Below are positions 22,846 through 34,480 of a stretch of DNA of 64,000 nucleotides, one piece after another (the stretch's first letter is position 1; each line of letters starts with the position of its first letter). A program made the translations under genes and the position numbers. A model generated the notes under the pieces. The model saw only the letters and a program-made list of their open reading frames with translations. It had not been told where the DNA came from and made no database searches. This stretch comes from Cladopsammia gracilis (taxonomy: Eukaryota; Cnidaria; Anthozoa; Scleractinia; Dendrophylliidae): positions 531,001-595,000 of the forward strand of contig JAJGOT010000157.1 of the NCBI GenBank assembly GCA_022457155.1. The letters run 5' to 3'.

Positions 22846-23697
22846 TACAACTTATGGCAAAAGCTTCACCAAGGAGCCTGTTAAAACCCTTATTGCTTTT
22901 GGGGCGTGGTTAAAATTTTTACTACAAAGAGATACCCCCATAAAAAAACGATGCCTATGATAAAACTAAACATTGAAAATCCAAAGTGATACCAAACTAT
23001 AAAGGACGATGAGGCATATGGAGAAATTCCCAAGGAATAAATTCAGATTCGAATAATTTATGTTGACGGTTTGTTCTGCTGTTCCATTCTATCAGATCCT
23101 CAGATAGTGGGGGCGAGCAAAACGTTGGAGGAGGCCCCCTCCCCTCCCCTCCCCTCCCTCCTCAACTGAGATGGTATGGCCGATACAGCAGCACCACATT
23201 TTCTTTAGAAACAAACTCCTTTTCCCCTCCATCTAACGTTTATTTTCGGGCTCACTTTTTCCTTTTCGCTCGCTCCCACCATTTGACGCTTTAAAAATGC
23301 AGTCGATCGAGCCCTTTGTACCAATACCCGGGGGTAATTTACCTCCTCCTACGAAGTCAGCATTGGGGTGTTGGGATCAATACCAGAAGGAGGGTCACTG
23401 AGGGATAGCACTGATGACGTCATTTGAAATTGAGGTTGAAAATCAGCCCTTGGCCCACTGACCGTTAGTTTCACAAAGAGGTTTGAGGAACTTCGTCACG
23501 TGATTAAATTTTTGTTGACTGCAAGTCTACTGCAAAACAGCCTGTGAATAGTGCCATTTCACGAGTTACACAAAAAATACCTAAGCAGTCAAGTTCGATG
23601 CAAGAGTGACAAAGAAAAAGAACGGAAGGAAGAAACCCCGAGCTCTGACGAGCTCTTGGACAATTTAAAAGACTAGTCAAATGGAAGGACATTAAGC
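22846..23697. other. Intergenic DNA, no gene seen
   Basis: Unique-looking sequence with a CCCCTCCCCT run near 23135-23160. No supported ORF or RNA gene. Confidence 0.4.
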
Positions 23698-26345
23698 ATG
23701 CAGATGATGAAACTCACAGCTAATGCAGTTCATGAAATTGATTGCCTCAAAACACACATTGAGAAGGGATGCCTTTCTGGTATCCCGTCTCGCAGTGTCT
23801 CTGAGAGAAATGAAAATTTACATGAAAACTTACGACGTATTGTAGCAAGGAGTTGCTTGGGCGTTGAGTCTGCCCTTGCCTTGTTGGCAATTTTTTTTAA
23901 TTACTGGAATGAACGTAGGAATGGTGAGTTTCGTAAGGGTGTTGTGAAGCTAATTTCATCCTTATTCCTATGCCACAAAACTTCGACAAAGACCTTTGGA
24001 AGCAACAACTGAGGTATTTGGGTTGTGTGGCAAGGTCAATGTTCTACGGAAATCAGGAGGGATTACTCGCACTTTCTCAGTGCAAGTAGTGATGCTTTTG
24101 AATTGCATTCTCATTTTGAGAAACCTGAAGTATGCGGATCACAGACTTTGTATAATGTTTTGACTAAAGGTCTGAACTTTTTATTAATAGACAAACAACT
24201 GAAAGAGATGAGTGATTATGTCTTGCTCACTGGCACTGTTTAGCAATGAGCAATACCCTGTCACAGCTGCACAGGAAAGCAGAGAAAGCTTAAAGCAAGT
24301 GTCACTGGAATATGCATGGCCTTCAGCTATGTCAACATCCACTAGGATTTCAATGTGGGACAGCTTTTCAGTTCTTTGCTTTGCTTTCTGGCATCTCAAA
24401 CTTGCTGTCACAACTGAAAGAGAAATCCAGTGACGAGTACAGTGAAGTTCTAAATCATCTGTCTTCTTTGGGAATCACTGCACAACCAGACCATGTAAAG
24501 AATGATGTCAAGTGTTTACGTATGAAGCTGAGTGATGAATTGCTTGAAAATGCAGCAGAGTACCAAGTATTAGTGGTATTTTCAGATATTAACTTCTCAT
24601 AGGAAGCTGCTAACTTCAAAAGAGAGGACTATTTCAGAGGTGAGGAACTTACATGTAAGTTTTCTGCTTTATAGTCAAGTTGTCTGAAGATAGGCTGATA
24701 TGGCTATGTGAACATTCCGAGCGAAGCAAGGTTTTATTATTATTATGATATCTCCTTTAACTTTATGCCACATTACAACATAGTAGCCGAGCCCATTCCT
24801 TGGGCCTAGGGCTAAAATGAGGTAGAAGTCTACTTAGAAGAAGACTTAAGAAGTCTTATTATTATTTACTCCATTTTTTATTATTACATACGTTTTTTGA
24901 AGTTAACAAGATAAGAAAAAGAAAATGGAGAAGGGCAAGATATAGGTAAACTAATTATATGCCCTATAACTAAATAACAATTTTTTTTTAAGAAAAAGGG
25001 AAAACACACTACTAAGAAAGGAATAGAATCATAGAAGTAATATAGCTGTTACAAGATTGGTGAGACAGTGATTAATACTAAGCAAAATAGTATTGGTAAA
25101 GTGCTCTTTTGAATTGTTGTTTAGTTTGCTTTTTGCGTATGGATATTGGAATATCATTCCAGTTATAGCAATTTACAAACAATTATTCCAGTAATAGCAT
25201 CCAATAATTGTTGGAAGCAAAGTTCATTCATTTAATCGTATCATACATGTACTAGCCCAGGTAAAGTTTCATGAAAAATATATTGATTTATTTCTATATA
25301 ATATAATAATATAAATTATATGTTATGAAGGGTGTTGCTGGTTGCCCTGCAACAACAGTACAAATGACATCACTTGCCCTCGTGGCCGGTTGGCTATGAC
25401 GCCAGACAATGAATCCATCACAGACTCGCCCCTTCAGTTCAAATCCTGTCAACTAACACATTTTTCCTTTTATTTTATAACTTGACGAAAACCGTGTTAT
25501 CATTTTTTTTTTCAATCAAGTAGTGAGAAATAACTTCATTTTTTAAGGGTACTTAAGGTGACATGGCCGCTTATGGCTTCTTGTATGACTCACAGAATAA
25601 ACCAATGTACTGCCACCCTTAGCTCCAGAAGGTCTTTCTTGTCATTTTTTTAATTTCTAGTTTATTTGTTCATATCACCCGAGCCATAAAGGATACTATT
25701 ACCTTATTGAAGTTTTGTGGCACCTCACTTGCTAACCCTGGCTGCAATAAAGATTATCCGACTGTCTGTTGTTATCTTCACTTCCCTGATGTACATTCCA
25801 GTTGTTCCTGTTGTGTCAAATGATGCTGGGAGTGGGACTTTTCATTCATTACTTCAAACATCAGGTGAAAATACCAACGGTGATCCGGTTGAGCCGAGCA
25901 CCTCTAGTGGCATCATTAAGGGCACTAAAGATTCTAACTGCAACTGTCATAGAGGCCAGGCCAAAAATGTCGATCCAGACAGAAAGTTATGCTTACAGAT
26001 AGTTGGATGTATGCCATCAAGGTGCATGTGCTATATCAACATGAAGGGTTGTAGTTTCAAGTGTCATTGTTCTCACTTTGACAATCTGTATCGAACCTCG
26101 GATAATGCTAAAGCCTCCTACACCCTAACATGATTGAGGCAGCCATCAAGACTGAAAGTTCACAAGGTCAGAATTGATGCTGAATTTCTTTTGTCAAAGA
26201 ATGTTACCCCTTTGTTGGGCTGGAGTGATTTTGAAAGTATGATATTTGATTGTCTTGTAGATCATATATCTCCAAAGACATTAACTTGGATGCCCCAAAC
26301 TGCTCTTTCAGTCAGTTTCCCGTGGGTAGCCCGCCCCATCCCCCT

Positions 26346-26364
<19 letters not shown>
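23698..26364 (+). pseudogene. Decayed transposon ORF with OTU-like and CXC segments
   Basis: Broken frames fall in the order seen in a multi-domain cnidarian transposon family I recall. First is a GCLSGIPSR...ERNENLHENL...NYWNERRN stretch (23698-23960). Next come DVKCLRMKLSDEL and ENAAEYQ (24500-24570). Then LSVVIFTSLMYIPVVPVV (25760-25815), resembling the end of an OTU-like cysteine protease domain. Last is a C-x-C zinc cluster (CNCH...CMPSRCMCYI...CSFKCHCSH, 25940-26080). Stops and frameshifts interrupt it throughout. A ~1-kb AT-rich insertion (24.7-25.6 kb) separates the halves. The family name was not determined. Confidence 0.6.
25378..25452 (+). repeat. Possible tRNA-derived SINE head
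   Basis: CCTCGTGGCCGGTTGG (A-box-like) is followed about 45 bp later by AGTTCAAATCCTGTC (B-box-like). Anticodon pairing is poor, so this is a SINE-type remnant and not a functional tRNA. Confidence 0.35.
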
Positions 26365-26379
<15 letters not shown>

Positions 26380-26934
26380 TACTTCAGTTGAGATGAGATG
26401 TTGAATACGTCTTGTCAAACGTTAGTCTCAGAGGACCACCTGCAACAACTACTGACAGGACTGAATGACTGATTGGGATCTTGCAATGGGGTCAAATTAT
26501 TTTAACTTTAAATACCAAGTCAATTACAACATCTTTAGTTTCACTTGCCAGTGAAACTTTAAAACAAAGATATATCACTTTTAAAAGTTTAATTTGATAA
26601 AAATTCAAAAGACACTTGTATCCCTAAAAAAGGGTTTTTCCGTTTCACAACTACCCTTTGTATGACTTAACTCTAAGACTTATTTGAAAGGTGGGTTGAA
26701 GCTCTTTGTTACCCTACAATATTTAAAATGTAGAAAAGTAACCGTATATCCGACGTGTTCCAATGTTCAACTTACAAACTAACTTGGTCAAACTATACAT
26801 CTTTTTTATATCTGAAAACTTGCACAGTATGTTATCTTAACAACGCTTGCTAAGCACCAGCAAATCCTAAATCATCATCAATATCCTCATCAATATCCTC
26901 ATCGCTATCATCATCTCCTTTACTCTGTTAATAC

Positions 26935-27700
26935 TATTGACACAGTTGTCTTGTTATGTACAAGCCTCTGTGCAGGGAAGACCATTGCTAACACAAGAGC
27001 AGCGTTGTGTTCCACACGATCCTTTGCAGCCACAGCATATAAGTTTCATGACAGTCTGGGGCAGGTACCTGATCAGTCTAGTATATCTCCAGTTGGCTGT
27101 CCTTCAACTGCCAACCTTGGCCGTCAGAGCTTGCTCCAATTGCAGTTCTAGGGAGGGCAAGCTTCCAGAGGAAGGCCTGATAGTTTGCGCGCCTGAGGTG
27201 GTTTGCCAGAGCTGCTGTTGTCAGTAAAAGCTGTTGCGACTGCAGGTTTTTGTTCTTGCGGGACAATTTGAGGCAATCTGATACTGAGGCACTTATGGTC
27301 AAACTATTTTAACTTGTTCAAATCTTCTACTCTAGGAGACACTCACACCAAGACTGCCAACAGTTCGCCTTGAAACTGGATTCAATTGCACAATATCAAG
27401 AGCTTTCTTCTTTCCTTTTCTAGCAAACGCACTAAGACTAGTGCAACCAGTCATAGTACGCATGCTCGGAAGCGCTTGTCTTATCTCTGAGCCAAGCTTT
27501 TCACATACCCGATGGTTCGGACAAGGCGGGATATGCTCCTAGTGCCACTGATTAACGTTATTTCAGCGTGAATGACTACTTGGTAATAGCATGACTACTT
27601 AGTAATAGCAGGCAGGTACTTCTACATCTGTGCCGATGTCTATTTCGAGACGCGTGACTCGCATGAAGAAGCATCCTTGCATCAACTTTAATTTTATTGA
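26935..27700 (-). pseudogene. Decayed CXC-type transposon ORF, 3' half
   Basis: In order on the minus strand: DARMLLHASHASRNRH (about 27690-27640), TGCTSLSAFARKGKKEALDI (about 27450-27390), RRANYQAFLWKLALP (about 27200-27150) and a Cys cluster CCGCKGSCGTQRCSCVS...CTEACT (about 27050-26970). Frameshifts and stops separate them. I recognise this order from a widespread cnidarian transposon-derived ORF whose C-terminus is a CXC zinc cluster. It continues on the other side of the LINE inserted at ~27745-29991. Confidence 0.6.
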
Positions 27701-27750
27701 TTACTACAAAAATCCATGACTGCGCTTGCAGTAACTGTAATAAATAAAAA

Positions 27751-29736
27751 ATGATAAAAAATTATCTTTATTGTTCGGGCGACACCGCCGCCTACAAATT
27801 CTATCGGAACAAAGTGTTGATGCTCACGCGAATTAGTAAAAAGATGTATTTTCACAAATATTTTGAAGAAAACTTTACCAATACCAAAAAAATGTGGGAG
27901 GGCATCAACAGTCTTTTAGGCCGGAAAAACAAAGTTCATAAAGATATAATCTCTCTTAAATGCCCGAGTAGCAATCTAATGTCACAAAATCCCTCTGAGT
28001 TTCCTGACATAATGAATAAATACTTTTCTTCAATAGGACATAACCTGGCTTCCAAAATGCCAAACTCACCAAAGCAATTTACCGATTATCTACCAAAGTT
28101 AGACTTTGCTAGTTCATTCTTTTTTAACCCTGTATCTCCTTCTGAAATTGATTCTGAAATAATGACTATTCAACTAAATAAGGCACACGGGCTGTATTCA
28201 TTTCCTACCCGCATTCTAAGATCGGCTAAACATATTATAAGCCAACCTCTATCTATGCTTATCAATAAATCAATTGAATGTGGAACCTACCCATCTAAAT
28301 TAAAGCTTGCCAAAGTAATTCCAATTTACAAAAGTGGCGATGAATCTGACCCCTCCAATTATAGACCGATATCGCTTCTCTCCATTTTTAACCGTATCTT
28401 TGAAAAGATGATGTATAATCGCCTCAAGTCATTTATTGAAAAAAGCAATATTCTCCACGATTCACAATATGGTTTTCGTGAAAAAAGGTCTACTGAGCAT
28501 GCTATTTTAGACATAATTAATGAAATTGAAACTAACATGGATAAGAAGTTGTACTCATGTGGTGTGTTCATTGACTTACAAAAAGCCTTTGACACAGTAA
28601 ATCACTCAATATTATTAAGAAAATTAAATCATTATGGAGTACGTGGAATAATTAATGATTGGTTTGCATCATACCTAGTGGGTCGTCAACAAACAACACA
28701 AATTGGTCCCAAAAACATATCCAAAAAAGAAGTAGTGTTATCAGGTGTCCCACAGGGATCGGTCCTAGGACCCTTACTATTCCTTATTTATATTAATGAT
28801 ATATCTAACAGCTCTGATAAACTGAAGTTCTACTTATTTGCTGATGATACTAATTTGTTATATGCTGACAAAAATCTCAAATCGCTCGAATCTACAGTTA
28901 ATGCAGAAATTTCTCGGGTTTATAATTGGTTAATCGCAAATAAATTATCACTAAATATAAAGAAATCTAACTTTGTCATTTTTAGACCAAGACAAAAAAA
29001 GTTAAATCACCAAGTCAACCTGAAAGTGTTTGACCATCATAACAACTCGTTCATTTCTTTAGAATGCAAAAATTATGTCAAATATCTAGGTGTGCTTATT
29101 GATGAAAATCTTTCTTGGAAATACCATATCGCTCACATCGCTTCAAAAATAAGTAAAACAATTGGCATCATTGCCAGCCTGAGACACTTTGTACCCCTGA
29201 ATACTTTACACCACATATACATATCTCTTATTCAGCCCTACTTATTGTATGGCATAGTCGCTTGGGGCCAAGCTGCTAAAACTTACAAAAACAAAATTCT
29301 CATTCTTCAAAAACGCGCCCTCCGCCTCATGTTCTTTGGTGACTATAATTCTCATGCAGTACCTTATTTTGCCTCCTCTGGCTTTCTTCCCTTAGATCTA
29401 CTGTACTTTAAATCCGTTGCTATTCTAATGCATGATATATCTAACAGTTTAACACCTACTAACATATCTAACTTATTTGCTTCCCAATCTAATATTCATT
29501 CATATAATACAAGATCATCTTCAAGAGGTGACTATTATGTTAAACACTCAAGGTTAGATAAACAAATTAAGTCTTTTTCAAGATATGGTGTAAAAGTCTG
29601 GAATAGCTTACCGTGTGAAATGCGTCAAATGTCCAAAAATAACTTTAAAATCAATGTCCACGACACTTTACTCCGAATACTTTCAGAAGAAAATGATTAT
29701 ATTGATTTACCCGACTTAATAACAAAAATTTCCTGA
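27751..29736 (+). CDS. LINE reverse transcriptase (5'-truncated ORF2, 661 codons)
   Basis: RT motifs fall in order: KVIPIYKSGDESDPSNYRPI (block 1), a YGFREKRSTEHA segment, IDLQKAFDTVNHSILL (block A), SGVPQGSVLGPLLFLIYIND (block B) and YLFADDTNLL with the catalytic FADD at residues 363-366. [17 protein letters not shown] and a C-terminal YNTRSSSRGDYYV...VWNSLPCEMRQ region follow. All of it is uninterrupted, so the insertion is young. The upstream endonuclease is absent and the first ~60 residues are the linker before the RT. By motif style it belongs to the CR1/L2/Jockey group; the exact clade was not determined. As truncated it cannot be autonomous. Confidence 0.92.
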   Translation: MIKNYLYCSGDTAAYKFYRNKVLMLTRISKKMYFHKYFEENFTNTKKMWEGINSLLGRKNKVHKDIISLKCPSSNLMSQNPSEFPDIMNKYFSSIGHNLASKMPNSPKQFTDYLPKLDFASSFFFNPVSPSEIDSEIMTIQLNKAHGLYSFPTRILRSAKHIISQPLSMLINKSIECGTYPSKLKLAKVIPIYKSGDESDPSNYRPISLLSIFNRIFEKMMYNRLKSFIEKSNILHDSQYGFREKRSTEHAILDIINEIETNMDKKLYSCGVFIDLQKAFDTVNHSILLRKLNHYGVRGIINDWFASYLVGRQQTTQIGPKNISKKEVVLSGVPQGSVLGPLLFLIYINDISNSSDKLKFYLFADDTNLLYADKNLKSLESTVNAEISRVYNWLIANKLSLNIKKSNFVIFRPRQKKLNHQVNLKVFDHHNNSFISLECKNYVKYLGVLIDENLSWKYHIAHIASKISKTIGIIASLRHFVPLNTLHHIYISLIQPYLLYGIVAWGQAAKTYKNKILILQKRALRLMFFGDYNSHAVPYFASSGFLPLDLLYFKSVAILMHDISNSLTPTNISNLFASQSNIHSYNTRSSSRGDYYVKHSRLDKQIKSFSRYGVKVWNSLPCEMRQMSKNNFKINVHDTLLRILSEENDYIDLPDLITKIS

Positions 29737-29882
29737 AAACTTGGCCTTCTTATATTTGCAATGTTCATGATTGTAAACTTAATTAAATTGAATTTATTTA
29801 TATTTATTTGTTTATTTATTTAACTACTGTTTTTCTCTAGTCTTTCTTGTGTTCTGTCTGTATATGTATTACATACGTGTAA

Positions 29883-29927
29883 CCACTGCCCGCCTCGACT
29901 AGCTAATCTGCTAACTGCGGGCAGTGG
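29883..29927 (+). other. 3'-UTR stem-loop of the LINE
   Basis: CCACTGCCCGC and GCGGGCAGTGG pair perfectly (11 bp) across a 23-nt loop, about 60 bp before the element's tandem-repeat tail. Such 3' structures commonly guide RT binding in CR1/L2-type elements. Confidence 0.7.
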
Positions 29928-29991
29928 ATATTGCTTTATGTAAAATTTGTGATTATTAATAAACAGTTGAACAGTTGAACAGTACCCTCCG

Positions 29992-30540
29992 AAGCATTAC
30001 ACCATATCTGCGAGCTCAGAAAATCTATCGGGCACCCTGGCTGCTAGTGTCTACAGCATGGCTATGGTATCAATTATGACAACCGTTGTCGAATGAGATA
30101 AACTCGAGAAGCACTCAACTCCATCTTTCAGTAGCTTTGGTAGAACTGCTTTGCTCGTCTTCAGTTGGCTAATGAACCATCAGATGCAGCCAAAGACCAA
30201 GAGAGAGACCAAGCTCTTGAGTCGGCAGATTTCACAGGTCCATCTGGTGGCTTTGTCCAATGACTAGTAGGCAGGAGAATAGATTTCTGTCTGCTTTGAT
30301 TATAACATTCCTGACTCTTGCTGTTAAAGACGTCTTCTTCTGGGTGTTACAAAGCTTTCCAGCTTCGGTTTAGGTAGGGTTTGAAAGAAACCAGTTGAAT
30401 TTGTGACCAATCTCTTTGCTACGAAGAGGTCAAAGCAGTCGTACCGCTTGTCTTTTGCCAGCAACAAGTCTTGCTTCATACTTTCACTGGCAACATATCC
30501 AGAGCTGATGTTAAGAATTTCTTCGAAGGTTCAAATAAAT
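29992..30540 (-). pseudogene. Decayed CXC-type transposon ORF, 5' half
   Basis: The minus strand carries SMKQDLLLAKDKRYDCFDLF (about 30480-30420), RLVTNSTGFFQTLPKPKLES, VIIKADRNLFSCLLVIGQSH (about 30310-30250), TTVVIIDTIAML and PDRFSELADMV (about 30030-29995). One frameshift and several stops break it. It joins in family order to the 26935-27700 fragment. The LINE separates them, and ~150 residues expected between are missing. Confidence 0.6.
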
Positions 30541-33344
30541 TGCGTCAGTTGCTGATTGTTTCGACCACTTTCTTTCTTTCTTTCTTTCTTAATAGGTAAC
30601 TCATCCGTAATACTGCCATTTATATCTTAGTAACCCAACAGGTCCGTCATCGTAAGCTCAACTTCGCCGACAGAAGCTTTGTTAAATAAGAAGCAAAGGA
30701 CCGCGAACGAAAATGCTGCCGTTGTACGTAGGATCTGTAACAGATCTAGTCAGCCAAAAATAGAGATACAATCAAAGTAGAGAGCATGGCTGATACTACG
30801 TAGAACATTTAACGTGACAACGACATGATAGAGCCCAAACTGAAAGCCAAAATGCAACCGTGGACAGCCGTTTCGACCTGGTTGGGTCTCGTCAGCACGG
30901 TGTAGCAAATCGCATGTAGTGATGGCAACAGATGAGCTCGAAGGGTCCTCGAATTCAAACGTTTGCGAATTGACCCACGTCACAGCGGCACGTGACCATG
31001 AGTAACAGGCAAAGAATTTGAAGTATCACGTTTGTAAAGCTCGGTCTAAGCTTATTGTTGCTTTACAGAGAAGTCAAAGAATTGATGAGAAAACAACTTA
31101 GGAAACGCTACAGCAGGGTAACTGTTGCTTTTAAATGTGTAGCCTGCGAGTATTGTTTCGAAAACTGTAAATTAAAAAAATATCTCAGCGTGACACTAAT
31201 ACGCATTGTTTGAAATTAGAGAGAACTAGATGAAGTAAAGTTTTAAATTTGTTTACTCACGCAATGGACGTGACTTTCTCCTGACGTCACAACAAATTTA
31301 ACGCATTAAGTCATCCAGTTCTCTCTCATTTCACACAATGCACATTTATGAACCAGAAGTCATGGCGCCCCAAGCTAGGCGCCGGATTCACCATGGTTTC
31401 TAGAGTGAGGAATAACAATATATTAACCTCACTGGAAACCAATAGATAAAGTAAAGCTGGGTAGCCAATGATGCTCGCTATCAACTAAGATACAACAAGA
31501 TTGGATATAATAATGGTTTTATTTCAAGGTGATGGATAATAGAAAAGGTTATTTACTAACCAGGAGAAACAATTCTGTCAAAACGAGTATTTATTTCTAC
31601 CATTTACTTGAGCGATTTCTGTAATATAGACAGTCGTTTCATTGCTTCCACTTTCATATTAAATAACTTCTCGTATAGTGTATAACCTTCCCTTGACCAT
31701 TCCAACATTAACTATTTATAACCGTTAATCGGTAGATAACATTTCGTTGACAGAACTTTCAATTTATTATAATTATTTATTAATTTCATGAACTTGTGTT
31801 GGTCACATGTCGCGCATATGTATAAACGGGTATAACATTATGATTAGTTGTTGAAAAGAGTATATTAGTATTAAAATATGTCAGTTAAATATTTATTCTC
31901 GTTACACTTCTCCGGACAAGTTAACACAACACTATAATAATATACGTATAAAATAGCTTTTTACGCACTAAAAAGGGTTTACTATTAATACATATGTCCT
32001 GTTTTTTTAGATTAATAAAACAAACTAAGGTGGTGTGACACGCGGCATTTATCTTCTGCATGACGAGTTGAGTAAAGAAATGTGCTGATAACATCCCTCT
32101 TTGCAATTCATGCGTTGCATGATTGCGTTGCAATTTGCACAGAAAAAATTGCTCGCATAACAGCATCTTTAGTTCACAGGACAACAAATATTGAGAATTT
32201 AACGCTGTCTTTCGACAAATTACCTGAATGTTTCTTAGGATCATCCAAGGCGTCCGACGATTTCCGATGTTGACCCGAAGACTTTCGAAAATGAACCGAA
32301 GATCTAAAGTGTTTTTCATCCTAGACTTCCAAACGGTGTTGGAAGGTTTCTTATGAACAGTATGCATTCAATGCCAGGTTAAGAAGTCGATCAAACAAAA
32401 CGAACTAAAAACGTACTGAATGTTATTCGTAATTTTCGTAAATGTACTACAAACAACAATAGCGGACTCGGTGATGTTTTCTGACAATCCTAACTTGGGG
32501 ACAGAATTGCATTGGGTGACCAGACTGCCTTGTACTCGCTCTCACATCAAAGCAAACAATACTGAGAGCGTCTACTTGCGTTTGGTTGGCCCAGTGGCAA
32601 AAAAGATGCACCAATTTGCAGACAAATTTGATCTCGATCAAAGTAAAAGCAAGCCATCTCAAGCCCTCGCCAGGTACTCGCAAGCCCTTGCGATTCTATG
32701 TGGTCTTGAGACAACTTTCAAAACAGAACCAGTCAACACTCGCCTTGCGAACACCTGGTTATTACACAGGAGTTGAAGCACCGGTGACAGTACACAGGAT
32801 TAAGTCATGGAGTTTTGAGGATAACAGCACGGAATTTTAACCCTTTGACTCCCTATAGTGGCCAAATGCAAAATTAACAAAAACGAAAAGTTCTAAATTC
32901 CGTTTCGGTGTAAAATGTGAAAAACTGCATGTAACAAAAAAGTATTAATCTGAATCCTTGATTTGAAAGGACACACTTTAGGTTTTATCAACAAGTTAAA
33001 AAGCCACTAACTGCATCACATGGCTGAAAATGCCAATTTAGGAGAGGGTGTTGAGAGTGTAATATATAATATAAAAACACAACACCGCCAGATACTACAC
33101 TTATAGTATTTGTACAGGTTATAATGATCCACAGGCGATTTTCTATCCTTTATCTCATTGAGTCGGGCAGTCCTTTTGTGTTATGCTTTGCTTTAGCTGA
33201 ACCATCTTGTGAAAGATGACCTGTGAAAGTAGAACATTTTCGTTAAGTCTGCAGTAACAATTCGACGTTGACACCGATGCCTGGCGTCTCGCTAGAAACA
33301 GACTAACGTAGCCTGTGTACAGCCACCCCTGTACGCTCCAGATT
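30541..33344. other. Intergenic DNA, no gene seen
   Basis: It contains a short TTTC microsatellite (about 30573-30592) and AT-rich sequence. Frames at 31921-32367 (minus) and 32420-32776 (plus) show no recognisable domain. At 32837-32853 a lone TTAACCCTTTGACTCCC resembles one end of a TTAA-type MITE. Confidence 0.45.
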
Positions 33345-33521
33345 CCAGTCTGATGTCTTTTGTTTGAAGGCTTGCCTTGACGTCATCTGTCCATTGAATA
33401 TTTCCACCAAACATGTAGGAGTGATTGTTTGACGGTTTATTCTCTATCAGGAGTGGATATATTCAATGGTCACTGAGATGACGTCAAGAACAAGCCCTCA
33501 AACAAAGGACATCAGACGGGA
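33345..33521. mobile_element. Imperfect foldback element (~65-bp arms)
   Basis: The arm at 33345-33405 (CCAGTCTGATGTCTTTTGTT...) is repeated inverted at about 33455-33521 (...CAAACAAAGGACATCAGACG), with mismatches and small indels. It is non-coding. Confidence 0.65.
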
Positions 33522-34008
33522 AGAGGAGGGAGTGAGTGCGAGCGACCTCGGACCATCTGAGAATCAAGCTATACTTCTACCATGCAGTTATGTCGATTTA
33601 TTTGACTGCGTGTTTGCCAACATCAGCCAATACATAAGGTTCATTGTACTAGATGTCCTGGGCTCAAAACCAACTTGAAAGCACCAATAGGGTTTCTTTT
33701 TTTCCTTTGACCAACTATTTATTAAATTACGTTTTTTTGTCCTTTTCCCTTGGTAATATTACACAGTTCTTCGTTGTTGTTGTTGTTTTATTACCTCAGC
33801 GTTTTTCATTGGTATTAACTAAGTGTACGAGAGAAGCATCTCGTCTGACCGAAACTGAATTTGGCTATTGCTTGTACTACTGCAAATATTCGCCGAGCTT
33901 TGCAATTGTAAATTGTCAAGTAAAGGTTCATAAAACTTTGCATCGAAATTTCCCGGGAGCAAAAAAAAAAAAACATTCGTCTGCATTTCTTTCTTTCCAC
34001 AGTACCAT

Positions 34009-34473
34009 CTGTATGAATACTAACCAGGACGTGCATTAAGCGCATTTTCATACTATTCTCACTGGGGCCATCTCGTACAAACGCCCCAAATCTCTTCGGA
34101 ATTCAAGGATAAAAATTCCCGCGCGCTCGTAGTCCCCCGTGTTCTGTTTCACACAGGTTTTGTATAAATAGGCCTGTTTTGGCCTGTTTAATTCCCCTTT
34201 CGTTAAACGTTCGCCAGTCGTTAGCTTGGCGTCCCTCCCTCCTCCCCGCATCCAGCGATGACCATTGTTCCCATCCTAGCTTGTAGCTCCCGCTCCTTTA
34301 CGCCTCCGGGCTCGCTTCTTTCCATATCTTATCCTTGCCTGGGGCGTTTGGGAGTGAGGGCTCCCAGTGTGAATATATTACTATCTGTATGAATACTAAC
34401 CAGGACGTGCATTAAGCGCATTTTCATACTATCTGTATGAATACTAACCAGGACGTGCATTAAGCGCATTTTG
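34009..34473 (+). repeat. 48-bp repeat, three copies, split by an inserted segment
   Basis: CTGTATGAATACTAACCAGG... occurs at 34009, 34385 and 34433. The last two are in tandem with a 48-bp period. The 34056-34384 segment between copies 1 and 2 has weakly inverted ends (CACTGGGGCC and GGGCTCCCAGTG), consistent with an insertion into the array. Confidence 0.75.
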
Positions 34474-34480
34474 GAACGTA

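Larger units (their letters stand above)
27745..29991 (+). mobile_element. 5'-truncated non-LTR retrotransposon (CR1/L2-like LINE)
   Basis: The element holds the reverse transcriptase ORF (27751-29736), a 3' UTR with an 11-bp-stem hairpin (29883-29927), AATAAA and a short AACAGTTG tandem tail (29963-29991). There is no endonuclease domain, so the copy is 5'-truncated. It sits inside an older minus-strand CXC element. Confidence 0.85.

Noticed and set aside
31921..32367. 148-codon minus-strand frame
   Set aside because: No domain, no neighbours in phase and an irregular composition; likely chance.
32420..32776. 118-codon plus-strand frame beginning MLFVIFVNVLQTTIADS
   Set aside because: Weak signal-like start but no recognisable domain, splice partners or homologue that I know.
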